Source: Nibrella saemangeumensis (GTDB taxonomy: Bacteria; Bacteroidota; Bacteroidia; Cytophagales; Spirosomataceae). From it: 64,000 bases of DNA. The stretch covers positions 283,271-347,270 of the forward strand of contig NZ_BAABHD010000083.1 of NCBI RefSeq assembly GCF_039541915.1, written 5' to 3'. The position numbers were made by a program, and so were the translations under genes. The notes under the pieces were generated by a model. The model saw nothing but the letters and a program-made list of their open reading frames with translations. It did no database searches and had not been told where the DNA came from. This document shows, one piece after another, positions 43,755 through 52,401 of this stretch. The first letter of the stretch is position 1. Each line of letters begins with the position of its first letter.

Positions 43755-44588
43755 TCAGGGAGCTTCGGGCGTGTCTTTGTTCACCACCGGCCAAACGCCC
43801 GGTTTGGGAAAACTTACGCCCTTAGTGCTACCCCGCTGGTTATTATCCTGTCCGAAATAATACAGCGGCCATCCTTTAAACGTAAGCTGATTGTGTCCTG
43901 CCACCTGTATGGTGCCAAACAGCGATTTGTCGACTGTTGACGGCACCTGTTTCAGAGCGTCCTCTACCAGAGGCCAGACTGAGTTATTGGTAAAATCAGC
44001 TTTCGTGAAGTTGTTACTATTTTTTTTATCGTTGACAAAGCCGTAGATGGTTCGGCCAAGTCCATCCACAAAATACAGTGTGTTTCCGGTGCCTTCCTGG
44101 TACGTGCTCGTGTATGTTTTGCCGTCGTGACCCTTTAATTGCCCTCTGGCAATCATGATTGAATAATCAGGCTTGGCAACGAACCAGACCCCACTTACGT
44201 TTTCGCCCTTTATGTCGCCCGCCTGGGTGTCGCTTTGGTAGTAGTATAACGGCCAGCCTTTATAAGCAGTTTGCTTGGTGCCATCCGGCCGGGTTAGGGT
44301 CGTGAAGTCTGCCGCATCTAATCCGCTGCTCAGACGCAGGTTCTCTTTATAAAAAACCGGCCATGTGTCCTTACAAGCCCCGGCACAGGCTGAATTGCCA
44401 TCGGCATCTGCCGAAAAGAAGTACAATGTACGGCCATTTTCGCCAACCAGCACGTTGCCCAGTGTGGTGCTACCCAGCGCTACATCAGGCTGGGGTGTTG
44501 TGGTATCGCCATTATTACAGGCAACTACCGCAGCGGCTACCAGCGTAACGGCTACTAAAACTCGACTGAGATGAGTAAAGGTAATCAT
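43755..44588 (-). CDS. COG4315 lipoprotein with repeated YxxxxD-type motifs
   Basis: A 277-residue lipoprotein (LVAVTLVAAAVVAC, lipid cysteine about residue 24) made of repeats of the Lipoprotein_15 type. Each has a GRTLYFFSAD-like or KGWPLYYYQSD-like stretch (GRTLYFF, GWPLYYYQSD, NTLYFVDG, GWPLYYFGQD), with CAGACKDTWP as the typical companion. The family is secreted and of unknown function; it often sits near redox or iron genes. No heme motif is visible. It precedes the sigma factor gene by about 45 bases. Confidence 0.85.
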   Translation of the reverse strand: MITFTHLSRVLVAVTLVAAAVVACNNGDTTTPQPDVALGSTTLGNVLVGENGRTLYFFSADADGNSACAGACKDTWPVFYKENLRLSSGLDAADFTTLTRPDGTKQTAYKGWPLYYYQSDTQAGDIKGENVSGVWFVAKPDYSIMIARGQLKGHDGKTYTSTYQEGTGNTLYFVDGLGRTIYGFVNDKKNSNNFTKADFTNNSVWPLVEDALKQVPSTVDKSLFGTIQVAGHNQLTFKGWPLYYFGQDNNQRGSTKGVSFPKPGVWPVVNKDTPEAP

Positions 44589-44688
44589 GTTTTCAACTGT
44601 TTAGTGAGCGAACAAAAGCAGTTGAACCGGTTCAGTAGCTAATACGCAGGTTTTGGGTGGCTGGTTGCGTGGGGAGAAAAAAAGTGGA

Positions 44689-44796
44689 CAGTAGGCAGTT
44701 CTCAGTAGGCAGGTGTAGCAGAGTGAGCGTAGCAAAACAGAAAGCCCCACCGAAATGGCGAGGCCTGCCATTCTGCCAACTGAGAACTGCCTACTG
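44689..44796. repeat. CAGTAGGCAG-family intergenic repeat, copy C
   Basis: Arms of 24 bases at 44689-44712 and 44773-44796 are reverse complements with one mismatch, with a loop of 60 bases. It lies just after the ribBA stop and before the lipoprotein gene. Confidence 0.8.
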
Positions 44797-44800
44797 AAGC

Positions 44801-46027
44801 TTATCCCTTCAAAATGGTATGTCCCATTTTGTCGCGCTTGGTCATCAGGTAGCGCTCGTTATGGGGATTGGCGGGGATTTCAATGGGGATAGCGTCGACA
44901 ATCTCCAGGCCGTAGCCCATCAGGCCGGCGCGTTTTTTGGGATTGTTGGAAATCAGCTTGATTTTATGAACCCCCAGGTCACGCAGGATCTGAGCGCCAA
45001 CGCCATAGTCGCGCTGGTCCATACCGAAGCCCAGCTCCAGATTAGCCTCGACCGTATCGCGGCCCATTTCCTGAAGTTTATAAGCCTTTAGCTTGTTAAG
45101 CAGGCCAATGCCCCGGCCCTCCTGGTTCATATAGAGGACTACGCCTTTACCTTCGCGCTCAACCATCTGCATGGCCGCGTGGAGCTGTCCTCCGCAGTCG
45201 CAACGGCAGGAGCCGAAAATGTCGCCGGTCACGCAGGATGAGTGAACCCGTACCATCACCGGTTCGTCAGCCTCCCAGGTGCCTTTTACCAGCGCCAGGT
45301 GGGTATCACCGGTATTGCTTTGCCGATAGGCGATCAAATCAAAGTGTCCCCAGTCTGTGGGCATATCAACCCCAATTTCCCGTTTGATAAGGCTTTCGGT
45401 ACGTAGCCGGTAGGCGATCAGATCCTGGATGCTCACCAGCTTCATGCCAAAGCGGTCGGCGATTTCGCGCAGTTGGGGCAGTCGGGCCATGGTACCGTCT
45501 TCATTCAGTACCTCGATCAGCACACCGGCGGGTTGCAGGCCCGCCAGTCGGGCCAGGTCTATAGCCGCTTCGGTATGACCCGCCCGGCGGATAACACCAC
45601 CCATAACGGCCCGGAGCGGAAAAATATGGCCGGGGCGACCCAGGTCTTCAGGCATGGTGTTCGGATCAACAAGCGCACGGATGGTTTTAGCCCGGTCGGA
45701 GGCCGAAATACCGGTGGTACAGCCGTTGCCCAGAAGGTCGACCGACACGGTAAACGGGGTAGTATGCACCGAAGTATTATTGCCAACCATCATTTCCAGA
45801 CCCAGTTCCTGACAGCGCTCCTCCGTGAGTGGAGCGCACATCAAACCCCGTGCCTCTTTTATCATGAAATTTACCATCTCAGGCGTGGTCATTTCAGCCG
45901 CGCAAATCATATCGCCCTCATTTTCACGATCTTCGTCGTCGACAACGATAATGATCTTACCATCGCGAATATCAGCAATAGCCTCTTCAATGGAGTCTAG
46001 CCGGATGTTGGTATTATTATTGCTCAT
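44801..46027 (-). CDS. ribBA: Bifunctional DHBP synthase / GTP cyclohydrolase II
   Basis: Makes both entry precursors of riboflavin: 3,4-dihydroxy-2-butanone 4-phosphate from ribulose 5-phosphate, and the pyrimidine from GTP. The DHBP part (1-205) has VVDDEDRENEGDM, the FTVSVD stretch, GHIFPLRAVMGGVIRRAGHTEA. The cyclohydrolase part has the zinc site SSCVTGDIFGSCRCDCGGQ and YMNQEGRGIGLLNKL. The length of 408 is typical. No FMN riboswitch was recognised in its leader; a promoter was. Confidence 0.96.
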   Translation of the reverse strand: MSNNNTNIRLDSIEEAIADIRDGKIIIVVDDEDRENEGDMICAAEMTTPEMVNFMIKEARGLMCAPLTEERCQELGLEMMVGNNTSVHTTPFTVSVDLLGNGCTTGISASDRAKTIRALVDPNTMPEDLGRPGHIFPLRAVMGGVIRRAGHTEAAIDLARLAGLQPAGVLIEVLNEDGTMARLPQLREIADRFGMKLVSIQDLIAYRLRTESLIKREIGVDMPTDWGHFDLIAYRQSNTGDTHLALVKGTWEADEPVMVRVHSSCVTGDIFGSCRCDCGGQLHAAMQMVEREGKGVVLYMNQEGRGIGLLNKLKAYKLQEMGRDTVEANLELGFGMDQRDYGVGAQILRDLGVHKIKLISNNPKKRAGLMGYGLEIVDAIPIEIPANPHNERYLMTKRDKMGHTILKG

Positions 46028-46085
46028 GCGTTTGTTTGATGCGAGCCGGTGGAATATCTTTACTTACCACTAAAACCCGTTTAGG

Positions 46086-46093
46086 CAAAGATA
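46086..46093 (-). promoter_or_regulatory. -7 promoter element for ribBA
   Basis: TATCTTTG on the minus strand, an exact TAnnTTTG match, about 60 bases upstream of the ribBA ATG. Confidence 0.55.
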
Positions 46094-46183
46094 CGTTTCT
46101 TTAAATGCTAAAATGTAAGGTTGACGCGTTGTATCAATAAACCACGTAAACGTACCCATTAACGACTAAATTATTACCCCTGC

Positions 46184-48202
46184 GTGAATACTTACCGGAA
46201 GAGGCCTGCTGTTTACAGGGCGAATGTTTGGCGGTGGCATTTGCTGCTCTTTATGGCGTTTATAAGCCTGAGCCAGGTGCTGGCACAGGACTTATGTGAT
46301 AAAGCTCAGCGGCCGGCAACTTCGGTAGAAGGAGACTTTACCGTTCTTCCTTCTACTACAGTATGCGTAGGGAACGAAATTCAGGTTGCAAACCAGAAAT
46401 TACAGGCCCAAAGCGTTAAGTATCACTACAATTATAAACCAGGGGATGATTTAAACGGTGGCTCTGTCTCTACTAAGCATGTCTATACTACTGCTGGTGA
46501 ATATAAAATTTTACAAACAGGGAGTCTGAATGGGACAGGTATGTTGGCTTGCCGGACCGTACAGGTGCTGAACAATTCTAAAATCGATTTCTCGGTGAAG
46601 CCGTGTGTTGACAGAACAGTTGTTATAGATATTAATTTAAATAGTGAAACGCGCAAATATGATAAGGTAAGGATAAGCTGGGATGGTGTGTCTTTGGAAG
46701 AGGTCGCTATTGCTGATCTTGAAAAACAACCTACTCGCACCCATACTTATCCGGCCTCCACAAGACTTACTTATGATATTTCTGTATTTGGCGTTCATAA
46801 AGGAAATGCTTGTCTGGGCATTTTAAATACACTGTCTGTCACTATTGGATCCGCATCGAACAATAACCGCCCTGTGGTAACAACACTGACCACCAGAGAC
46901 GATAAAACCATAATCCTCCAATATCAGGTTACCGGCAGCGGTCCGGTCGAACTGCACCAGAAAAATGCCGCCGGCGACTATACGCCGACGGGGCAGACCA
47001 GCACCAACGGAACGTTTACGGTGCAGACGGATGCCAAAAAGGTCCAGTGCTTCCGGGTGGTCTCCAAAGATGTCTGCGGGAACGCAGCTTCGTCCGAGGA
47101 TATGTGCAGTATCGTTGCTGACGCAAAGGCTGAAACAAAACAGAACCCAATAAACTGGACCCCTTACACCGGATCAAGCACCTTTCTGCGCTACCGCATC
47201 TTCCGGAACGGAGCCGCTAACCCGCTTACCAATATTGCCGAGCGAGCGACCAGTGCCTATGTAGACGCCGATAATATTGACTGTAATGTGCAGTATTGTT
47301 ACTCGGTTGTGGCGGAGGTGACAAATTGGGCAGGAGGACGAACCATCATTACCTCGGCACCGACCTGTGTGACCGGAATAGGTGGAGGAGACGCACTAGG
47401 CGAAATTCAGAGTGTGCTGGTATCGGTCGAAGATAATTATCCCCGGCTGGTTGTTACCACTCCGGCAGTGGGCGGTACAACCCAATACGCTCTCGCCATT
47501 GAACGGTCTGACGGACCCAATGGCTTGTTTCAACCCCTTAGCACCATTCAGAATACCAACGTGTTTCGGGATGAGACCGCCCGGTCTAATGAGCGTTCTT
47601 ACTGCTATCGGGTTACCTATCAGAACAACTGCGGGATGAAGTCCAGTCCGGCCCCGCCCGTTTGTACAGTGTGGCTGACCTCTAAGACGCCAACGGCTAT
47701 TGACTGGACGGCCGATGCCCCGTTCTTCCCTCAGGACGTTTCCTTCTATACCGTTGAATTTATTGATTCACTCGGCCGACAGGCCCGTGAACACATGAAT
47801 GTGGGCGGGAACACGCATTTTGAGCCGGATCTGGATGATCCCCGGCTACAGGCCGTACGATTCCGTATTATTGCCAATGCCGGCAATGGTACGGTGAGTT
47901 ACTCAAACTTTTTTGAGTTGCGCCAAAACGCGAAAATCTTTGCGCCGGATGTTTTTACCCCGAATGGCGACGGCCAGAATGATGAGTTTACCGTAATCGG
48001 TAAATACTGGAAGAAATTCACCCTGACAATCTTCAACCGCTGGGGTGAGACTCTTTATCAGACTACTGAAACGGGTAAAGGCTGGGATGGACTTATAAAT
48101 GGCCAGCCGGCCGAGCCCGGCACGTATATTTACCGGGCCGAAATAGAAGATAATACCGGTGTCCGATCGGTGAAACGCGGTACTTTTCTGCTGATGCGGT
48201 AA
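46184..48202 (+). CDS. Secreted PKD-containing protein with T9SS type B C-terminal domain
   Basis: A 672-residue surface or secreted protein. A signal peptide is at about 18-35 (HLLLFMAFISLSQVLAQ). A PKD-like domain (VKYHYNYKPGDDLNG, HVYTTAGEYKI) and fibronectin-III-like strands follow. The last ~90 residues are the gliding motility-associated/type B sorting domain: APDVFTPNGDGQNDEF, FNRWGETLYQTTETGKGWDG and PGTYIYRAEI. So it is exported by T9SS and processed or displayed at the surface. The start is a GTG. A segment at about 46380-46860 is much richer in A/T than the rest. Confidence 0.9.
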   Translation: MNTYRKRPAVYRANVWRWHLLLFMAFISLSQVLAQDLCDKAQRPATSVEGDFTVLPSTTVCVGNEIQVANQKLQAQSVKYHYNYKPGDDLNGGSVSTKHVYTTAGEYKILQTGSLNGTGMLACRTVQVLNNSKIDFSVKPCVDRTVVIDINLNSETRKYDKVRISWDGVSLEEVAIADLEKQPTRTHTYPASTRLTYDISVFGVHKGNACLGILNTLSVTIGSASNNNRPVVTTLTTRDDKTIILQYQVTGSGPVELHQKNAAGDYTPTGQTSTNGTFTVQTDAKKVQCFRVVSKDVCGNAASSEDMCSIVADAKAETKQNPINWTPYTGSSTFLRYRIFRNGAANPLTNIAERATSAYVDADNIDCNVQYCYSVVAEVTNWAGGRTIITSAPTCVTGIGGGDALGEIQSVLVSVEDNYPRLVVTTPAVGGTTQYALAIERSDGPNGLFQPLSTIQNTNVFRDETARSNERSYCYRVTYQNNCGMKSSPAPPVCTVWLTSKTPTAIDWTADAPFFPQDVSFYTVEFIDSLGRQAREHMNVGGNTHFEPDLDDPRLQAVRFRIIANAGNGTVSYSNFFELRQNAKIFAPDVFTPNGDGQNDEFTVIGKYWKKFTLTIFNRWGETLYQTTETGKGWDGLINGQPAEPGTYIYRAEIEDNTGVRSVKRGTFLLMR

Positions 48203-48255
48203 AAACTTTCCGTCAGGTGCCGGGTTATCCCCTTACCTTAGTTTACTTTGCAGCT

Positions 48256-48588
48256 ATGTTCAACATGATGGATATGTTCGGGAAAGTGAAGGAATTTCAG
48301 TCCCGGATGCAGGAGGCTCAACAAAGCTTACACGGAATTTCGGAAACCGGCGAATCGGGGGCCGGCCTGGTTCGGGCTACCGTTAATGGCCTGAAGCAGG
48401 TAGTTAAACTGGACATTGACTCCGACCTGATTAAGCCCGACGATAAGGAAATGCTCCAGGATTTGATCGTGGCCGCCGTCAACAAAGCGATGGAGAACAT
48501 TGAACCCAAAATAAAAGAACACCTCCGGAAATCAACCGAGGGATTGATGCCTAATATCCCTGGCTTCGATCTGGGTAGCATGATGTAA
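48256..48588 (+). CDS. YbaB/EbfC family nucleoid-associated protein
   Basis: A 110-residue DNA-binding dimer: MMDMFGKVKEFQSRMQEAQQSL, then the sheet GLVRATVNGLKQVVKLDIDSDLI and the C-terminal helix LQDLIVAAVNKAMENIEPKIKEHLR. It ends in PNIPGFDLGSMM, the usual YbaB ending. The ATG at 48256 follows a promoter-like element at 48243-48250. A longer reading frame from a GTG at 48217 lacks support. A glycosyltransferase gene follows within 35 bases. Confidence 0.9.
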   Translation: MFNMMDMFGKVKEFQSRMQEAQQSLHGISETGESGAGLVRATVNGLKQVVKLDIDSDLIKPDDKEMLQDLIVAAVNKAMENIEPKIKEHLRKSTEGLMPNIPGFDLGSMM

Positions 48589-48620
48589 GTACCGGCCGCC
48601 CATGCCGGCACCCTCTTTTC

Positions 48621-49661
48621 ATGGACCAGCTCGCCATTGTTATCCTCAATTACAACGGGCAGTCGTATCTGGAACGCTTCCTGCCTTCGGTACTTGCCCA
48701 CGCCGACGGCTTTCCGGTCTACGTTGCCGATAATGCTTCGACAGACAACTCGGTCGCCCTCCTGCGAGACCGCTTTCCGGAGGTACACCTGCTGCAACTC
48801 ACCCGAAATGACGGTTATGCCGGCGGCTACAATGCTGCGCTGCAACAGATAAAAGCCCGCTTTTATATCCTGCTTAATTCAGATGTGGAGGTAACGCCCG
48901 GCTGGATATGGCCGGTCCTGAACCTGCTGGAGCATACCCCCCGCATGGCGGCCTGTCAGCCCAAAATCCGGTCGTATGATCGCCGGAGCCATTTTGAATA
49001 TGCCGGTGCCGCCGGCGGATTTATCGACTGGCTGGGGTTTGCGTTTTGCCGGGGGAGGTTATTCGATACGCTGGAAGAGGACTATGGGCAGTACGACGAC
49101 GACCGGCCTGTTTTCTGGGCTACGGGAGCCTGCCTGTTTGTCCGGGCCGATGTCTTTCACCAAACCGGCGGCTTCGATGAGCTGTTCTTCGCCCATATGG
49201 AAGAGATTGACTGGTGCTGGCGGGTGCAGCGGCTGGGTTATGAGGTGTGGACCTGCGGGCAATCGGTTGTCTACCATGTTGGGGGCGGTACCCTGCCAAA
49301 AACAAATCCGCAGAAGACCTACCTGAATTACCGCAACAGTCTGATGATGCTGTACAAGAACTTGCCTTCGGACCGGCTGTTTGATACGCTGCTGCTGCGG
49401 CTGGTGGTGGATGGACTCTCATCGGCCAGGTTTCTGCTGACGGGGCAGTGGCGTGATATCGGAGCTATTCTGCGAGCCCATTTTGCGTTCTACGGCCGGT
49501 TGCGTGACTTGCGGCTCAGACGCAGGCAACTACCCGCCCAAACAGAAGCCACACACCTGCCTGTTTATACGTGCAGTATTATCTGGGATTATTTTGCCAA
49601 AGGCCGGAAAACGTTTGCTGCGTTAAACTGGTCAGCCAAAAGCGTTCGCTGGCCCTCCTGA
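48621..49661 (+). CDS. GT2 family glycosyltransferase
   Basis: A 346-residue GT-A fold glycosyltransferase, likely peripheral on the inner membrane. It begins DQLAIVILNYNGQSYLERFLPSVLAH. The DXD-like region is in ILLNSDVEVTPGW at about 90-102, FEYAGAAGGFIDWLGFAFCRGR follows, and the acceptor-side motif is FFAHMEEIDWCWRVQRLGYEV near 192-212. Such rhamnosyltransferase-like GT2 proteins build surface polysaccharide or O-antigen-like chains. No other polysaccharide genes are nearby, so the acceptor is unknown. Confidence 0.92.
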   Translation: MDQLAIVILNYNGQSYLERFLPSVLAHADGFPVYVADNASTDNSVALLRDRFPEVHLLQLTRNDGYAGGYNAALQQIKARFYILLNSDVEVTPGWIWPVLNLLEHTPRMAACQPKIRSYDRRSHFEYAGAAGGFIDWLGFAFCRGRLFDTLEEDYGQYDDDRPVFWATGACLFVRADVFHQTGGFDELFFAHMEEIDWCWRVQRLGYEVWTCGQSVVYHVGGGTLPKTNPQKTYLNYRNSLMMLYKNLPSDRLFDTLLLRLVVDGLSSARFLLTGQWRDIGAILRAHFAFYGRLRDLRLRRRQLPAQTEATHLPVYTCSIIWDYFAKGRKTFAALNWSAKSVRWPS

Positions 49662-49699
49662 ACGGGTTTATTATACGTAGGCTACTAGGCTGGAAACGG

Positions 49700-49921
49700 T
49701 CAGAAATCCCATATGGTAGGGTGAGCGTGGCGCCGGAGGTGCTTGTTCATTTCCATCCAGAATGCCAGAATCAGGTAAATAATGACCGGTGACCCAAGGG
49801 TCAGAAAGGATGTATAGATAAAATAAAGGCGAATACTGCTGGCCGAAATGTTCATCATCTCACCCAGCCGGGTACACACACCAAAAGCCTGTTTCTCTAC
49901 AAAATACCGAATCTTATTCAT
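49700..49921 (-). CDS. PspC domain protein
   Basis: A 73-residue single-domain membrane protein: FGVCTRLGEMMNISASSIRLYFIYTSFLTLGSPVIIYLILAFWM at residues 14-58, with the PspC glycine/arginine pattern and one strong membrane segment. PspC proteins take part in the phage-shock envelope stress response, but the partner genes are absent here. The start is taken as MNKIRYFVEK; an ATG nine bases earlier also exists. Confidence 0.85.
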   Translation of the reverse strand: MNKIRYFVEKQAFGVCTRLGEMMNISASSIRLYFIYTSFLTLGSPVIIYLILAFWMEMNKHLRRHAHPTIWDF

Positions 49922-50268
49922 GCCGAACACAGTTTTCTCCTCTTGCCAATCCTAATTTACCATTTGTTACCACGCAGGCGAACCGAAAGATAAGGTGAGT
50001 CTTAAAGAAATTAAAATCTTGAAAAAAAATAGTCAAAAATCACAAAAGTATTGGAAGGATATTATTTGCATTTGAAACAAATTTATTTACTTTGTGTTTC
50101 AGGGAGGATGGCTTTTTTATGGAACAGCCTTTTCCACTGTTCAACAAAGTCCGTTGAGTATCTGCCTTGTACACCCACTGGCCGGGTGATTCGGTGCCTG
50201 TTTCGCGTTCTTTGTTAGTAGTGCCCCCCAATTCATTTCATATTTCTATTTCTAATTTTTTACATTTT
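49922..50268. other. Long intergenic region carrying the cold-shock leader
   Basis: About 350 bases without a gene. It is AT-rich near 49990-50090 and holds the cold-shock promoter, then about 170 bases that would be 5' untranslated leader. A minus-strand TACTTTTG at 50043-50050 could start the pspC transcript. Confidence 0.5.
50065..50094 (+). promoter_or_regulatory. Promoter of the cold-shock gene
   Basis: TTTG at 50065-50068 and TTACTTTG at 50087-50094, 18 bases apart. The -7 differs from consensus at one base. A transcript would start near 50100. Confidence 0.55.
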
Positions 50269-50475
50269 ATGCAAACAGGTACAGTTAAGTTCTTCAACGA
50301 GAGCAAAGGCTATGGTTTTATCGTTGATGACGAGTCGAATCGCGAAATTTTCGTACACATTACCGGTTTAAACGGTGCCACAATCCGGGAAAAAGACCGG
50401 GTTCAGTATGAAGTGGTTGACGGAAAAAAAGGACTCAACGCCGTTAAAGTGAAGAAAGTAGAGTCTGTGATGTAA
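50269..50475 (+). CDS. Cold-shock protein (CspA family)
   Basis: A 68-residue single-stranded nucleic-acid-binding protein and RNA chaperone. MQTGTVKFFNESKGYGFIVDD holds RNP1 (KGYGFI), and EIFVHITGL holds RNP2. The ATG at 50269 is fixed by homology; a longer in-frame reading from 50167 is only leader sequence. A terminator follows immediately. Confidence 0.95.
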   Translation: MQTGTVKFFNESKGYGFIVDDESNREIFVHITGLNGATIREKDRVQYEVVDGKKGLNAVKVKKVESVM

Positions 50476-50497
50476 GCATCTACTGACTAAAAAATAG

Positions 50498-50529
50498 AAA
50501 ACCCGAGCCATGATGGCCCGGGTTTTTTC
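50498..50529. terminator. Terminator between cold-shock gene and lysS
   Basis: ACCCGAGCC pairs with GGCCCGGGT (one mismatch) around a five-base loop, then six T residues on the plus strand and A residues on the other side, so it can serve both convergent genes. Confidence 0.8.
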
Positions 50530-50538
50530 TTGGTGCCT

Positions 50539-52290
50539 CTACTGTTCCGTCCAGTTTTTTACTTCCTCCAGGGCCGGCATCTTTACCTCCAGCTTAAGCT
50601 TTTTGCGGGCACCGCCGAGGTCATTGAACAGTTTGTTGGGGTTGGCTCCTTTTAGTTGCTCTACAGTCAGGATGTTCAGCTTTTGCAGCGCCGGCACCCA
50701 CTCTTTCGGAACCCCCGCGGCTTCAAAATCAGCCTCAGTTGATGATTCCTGCTTCTTCTCCGGGCGCATTTGCGGGAAGAACAGCACATCCTGAATCGAC
50801 GGTTGATTGGTCATGATCATCGTCAGGCGGTCGATACCCAGTCCTACACCGGCCGTTGGCGGCATACCGTACTCCAGCGCCCGCAGAAAGTCATCGTCCA
50901 GCGCCATGGCCTCTTCATCGCCCCGCTCCGCTAGCCGCAACTGGTCTTCAAACCGTTCTCGCTGGTCAATGGGGTCGTTCAGTTCGGAATAGGCGTTGGC
51001 AATTTCCTTACCGTTGCATATGGCTTCAAAACGCTCTACCAGGCCCGTCTTGCTCCGGTGTTTCTTGGTCAGGGGCGACATCTCCACCGGGTAGTCGGTA
51101 ATAAACGTCGGCTGAATCAGGTTGGGCTCTACGGCATCTCCGAAAATCTCGTCAATCAGCTTCGATTTGCCCATCGTTTCATCCACCTTAATGCCTCGGC
51201 TTTCGGCCACCTGCCGCAGGTCGGCTTCTTCCATGCCCGACACGTCGATACCGGTGTATTCCTGAATAGCTTCGAACATGGTCAACCGCTTCCAGGGGCG
51301 CTGGAAGTTAATGGTGTTTCCGCCCACGTTTACCTCGGTGGTGCCATGGAGGTCGAGCGCTACTTTCTCGATCATCTCTTCAATGGTATCCATCATCCAG
51401 AGGTAGTCTTTGTACGCGACGTAAAATTCTACCTGCGTAAACTCCGGGTTATGGGTACGGTCCATCCCCTCGTTGCGGAAGTCCTTGGCGAATTCGAATA
51501 CACCATCGTAACCACCCACAATGAGTCGTTTCAGGTACAATTCGTTGGCAATGCGCAGGTACAGCGTCATGTCAAGCGAGTTGTGGTGTGTCCGGAACGG
51601 TCGGGCAGCCGCTCCGCCGTGAATCGGCTGAAGGATGGGCGTCTCAACCTCCAGGTAGCCGCGCTGGCTCAGAAACTGCCGGATGGAGTTGACCAGTTGC
51701 GTCCGCTTGATGAATACATCCCGTACCTGCGGATTCACAATCAGGTCGACGTACCGCTGGCGGTAACGCAGTTCGGGATCGGTAAAGGCGTCATACACCT
51801 CTTTTTCCCCCTGTTCGTTGGTGGCTTCTTTGACCACCGGCAGCGGTCGTAACGCTTTGGTCAGGAGCTTAAATTCTTTTACGTAAACTGATAACTCACC
51901 CAACTGGGTTGTGAAGACATGACCCTGTACGCCGATGATGTCGCCTATGTCGAGTAGCTTTTTAAATACGGTATTGTAAAGTGTTTTGTCGTCGCCGGGG
52001 CAAAGGTCGTCGCGCCGGAAGTAAAGCTGCATCCGGCCGGAGGTATCCTGCAACTCAGCAAAAGAGGCATTGCCCATAATGCGGAAGCTCATCAGGCGAC
52101 CCGCCAGGCTGACGTTGCCCCAGCGTTCGTCGCCGGAGAGATCCAGACCAGGCTGGGGTTGTATGGACTGCCGGAGTTCGGCGATGGTTGTGTTGACATC
52201 AAACAGCTCGGCGGGGTAGGGGTCGATGCCCATCCGCATGAGTTCTTCCCGCTTCTGCCGTCGGTTTATTTCCTGTTCGCTTAGTTGCAT
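50539..52290 (-). CDS. lysS: Lysyl-tRNA synthetase, class II
   Basis: Charges lysine tRNA. The N-terminal OB fold includes RLMSFRIMGNASFAELQDTSG. The class II motifs are seen in FRTHHNSLDMTLYLRIANELYLKRLIVGGYDGVFEFAKDFRNEGMDRTHNPEFTQVEFY (split over about 240-310) and the final GVGLGIDRLTMIMTNQ. The 583 residues are about 80 more than in the E. coli enzyme because of a C-terminal extension (ILTVEQLKGANPNKLFNDLGG), which looks like a helix-hairpin-helix tail. Confidence 0.97.
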   Translation of the reverse strand: MQLSEQEINRRQKREELMRMGIDPYPAELFDVNTTIAELRQSIQPQPGLDLSGDERWGNVSLAGRLMSFRIMGNASFAELQDTSGRMQLYFRRDDLCPGDDKTLYNTVFKKLLDIGDIIGVQGHVFTTQLGELSVYVKEFKLLTKALRPLPVVKEATNEQGEKEVYDAFTDPELRYRQRYVDLIVNPQVRDVFIKRTQLVNSIRQFLSQRGYLEVETPILQPIHGGAAARPFRTHHNSLDMTLYLRIANELYLKRLIVGGYDGVFEFAKDFRNEGMDRTHNPEFTQVEFYVAYKDYLWMMDTIEEMIEKVALDLHGTTEVNVGGNTINFQRPWKRLTMFEAIQEYTGIDVSGMEEADLRQVAESRGIKVDETMGKSKLIDEIFGDAVEPNLIQPTFITDYPVEMSPLTKKHRSKTGLVERFEAICNGKEIANAYSELNDPIDQRERFEDQLRLAERGDEEAMALDDDFLRALEYGMPPTAGVGLGIDRLTMIMTNQPSIQDVLFFPQMRPEKKQESSTEADFEAAGVPKEWVPALQKLNILTVEQLKGANPNKLFNDLGGARKKLKLEVKMPALEEVKNWTEQ

Positions 52291-52331
52291 ATACGTGGTT
52301 ACCTTGCATTTGGAGAGTGCAAAAATAGAAT

Positions 52332-52380
52332 AAAAAAAGCACTACAGGAGCCGAAGTCAACATCGGGCTGCCTGTAGTGC
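52332..52380 (-). terminator. Intrinsic terminator after the 52.4 kb gene
   Basis: GCACTACAGG and CCTGTAGTGC form a ten-pair stem with an inner AGCC/GGCT stem. On the minus strand seven T residues follow. Confidence 0.8.
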
Positions 52381-52401
52381 GTCGGGTGTACCGAAACAAA
52401 C

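Noticed and set aside
46028..46180. FMN riboswitch upstream of ribBA
   Set aside because: The conserved RFN core could not be recognised in the 150-base leader.
50167..50268. Longer N-terminus for the cold-shock protein
   Set aside because: The added residues match no cold-shock protein; the 68-residue form is the normal size and starts with the family sequence.
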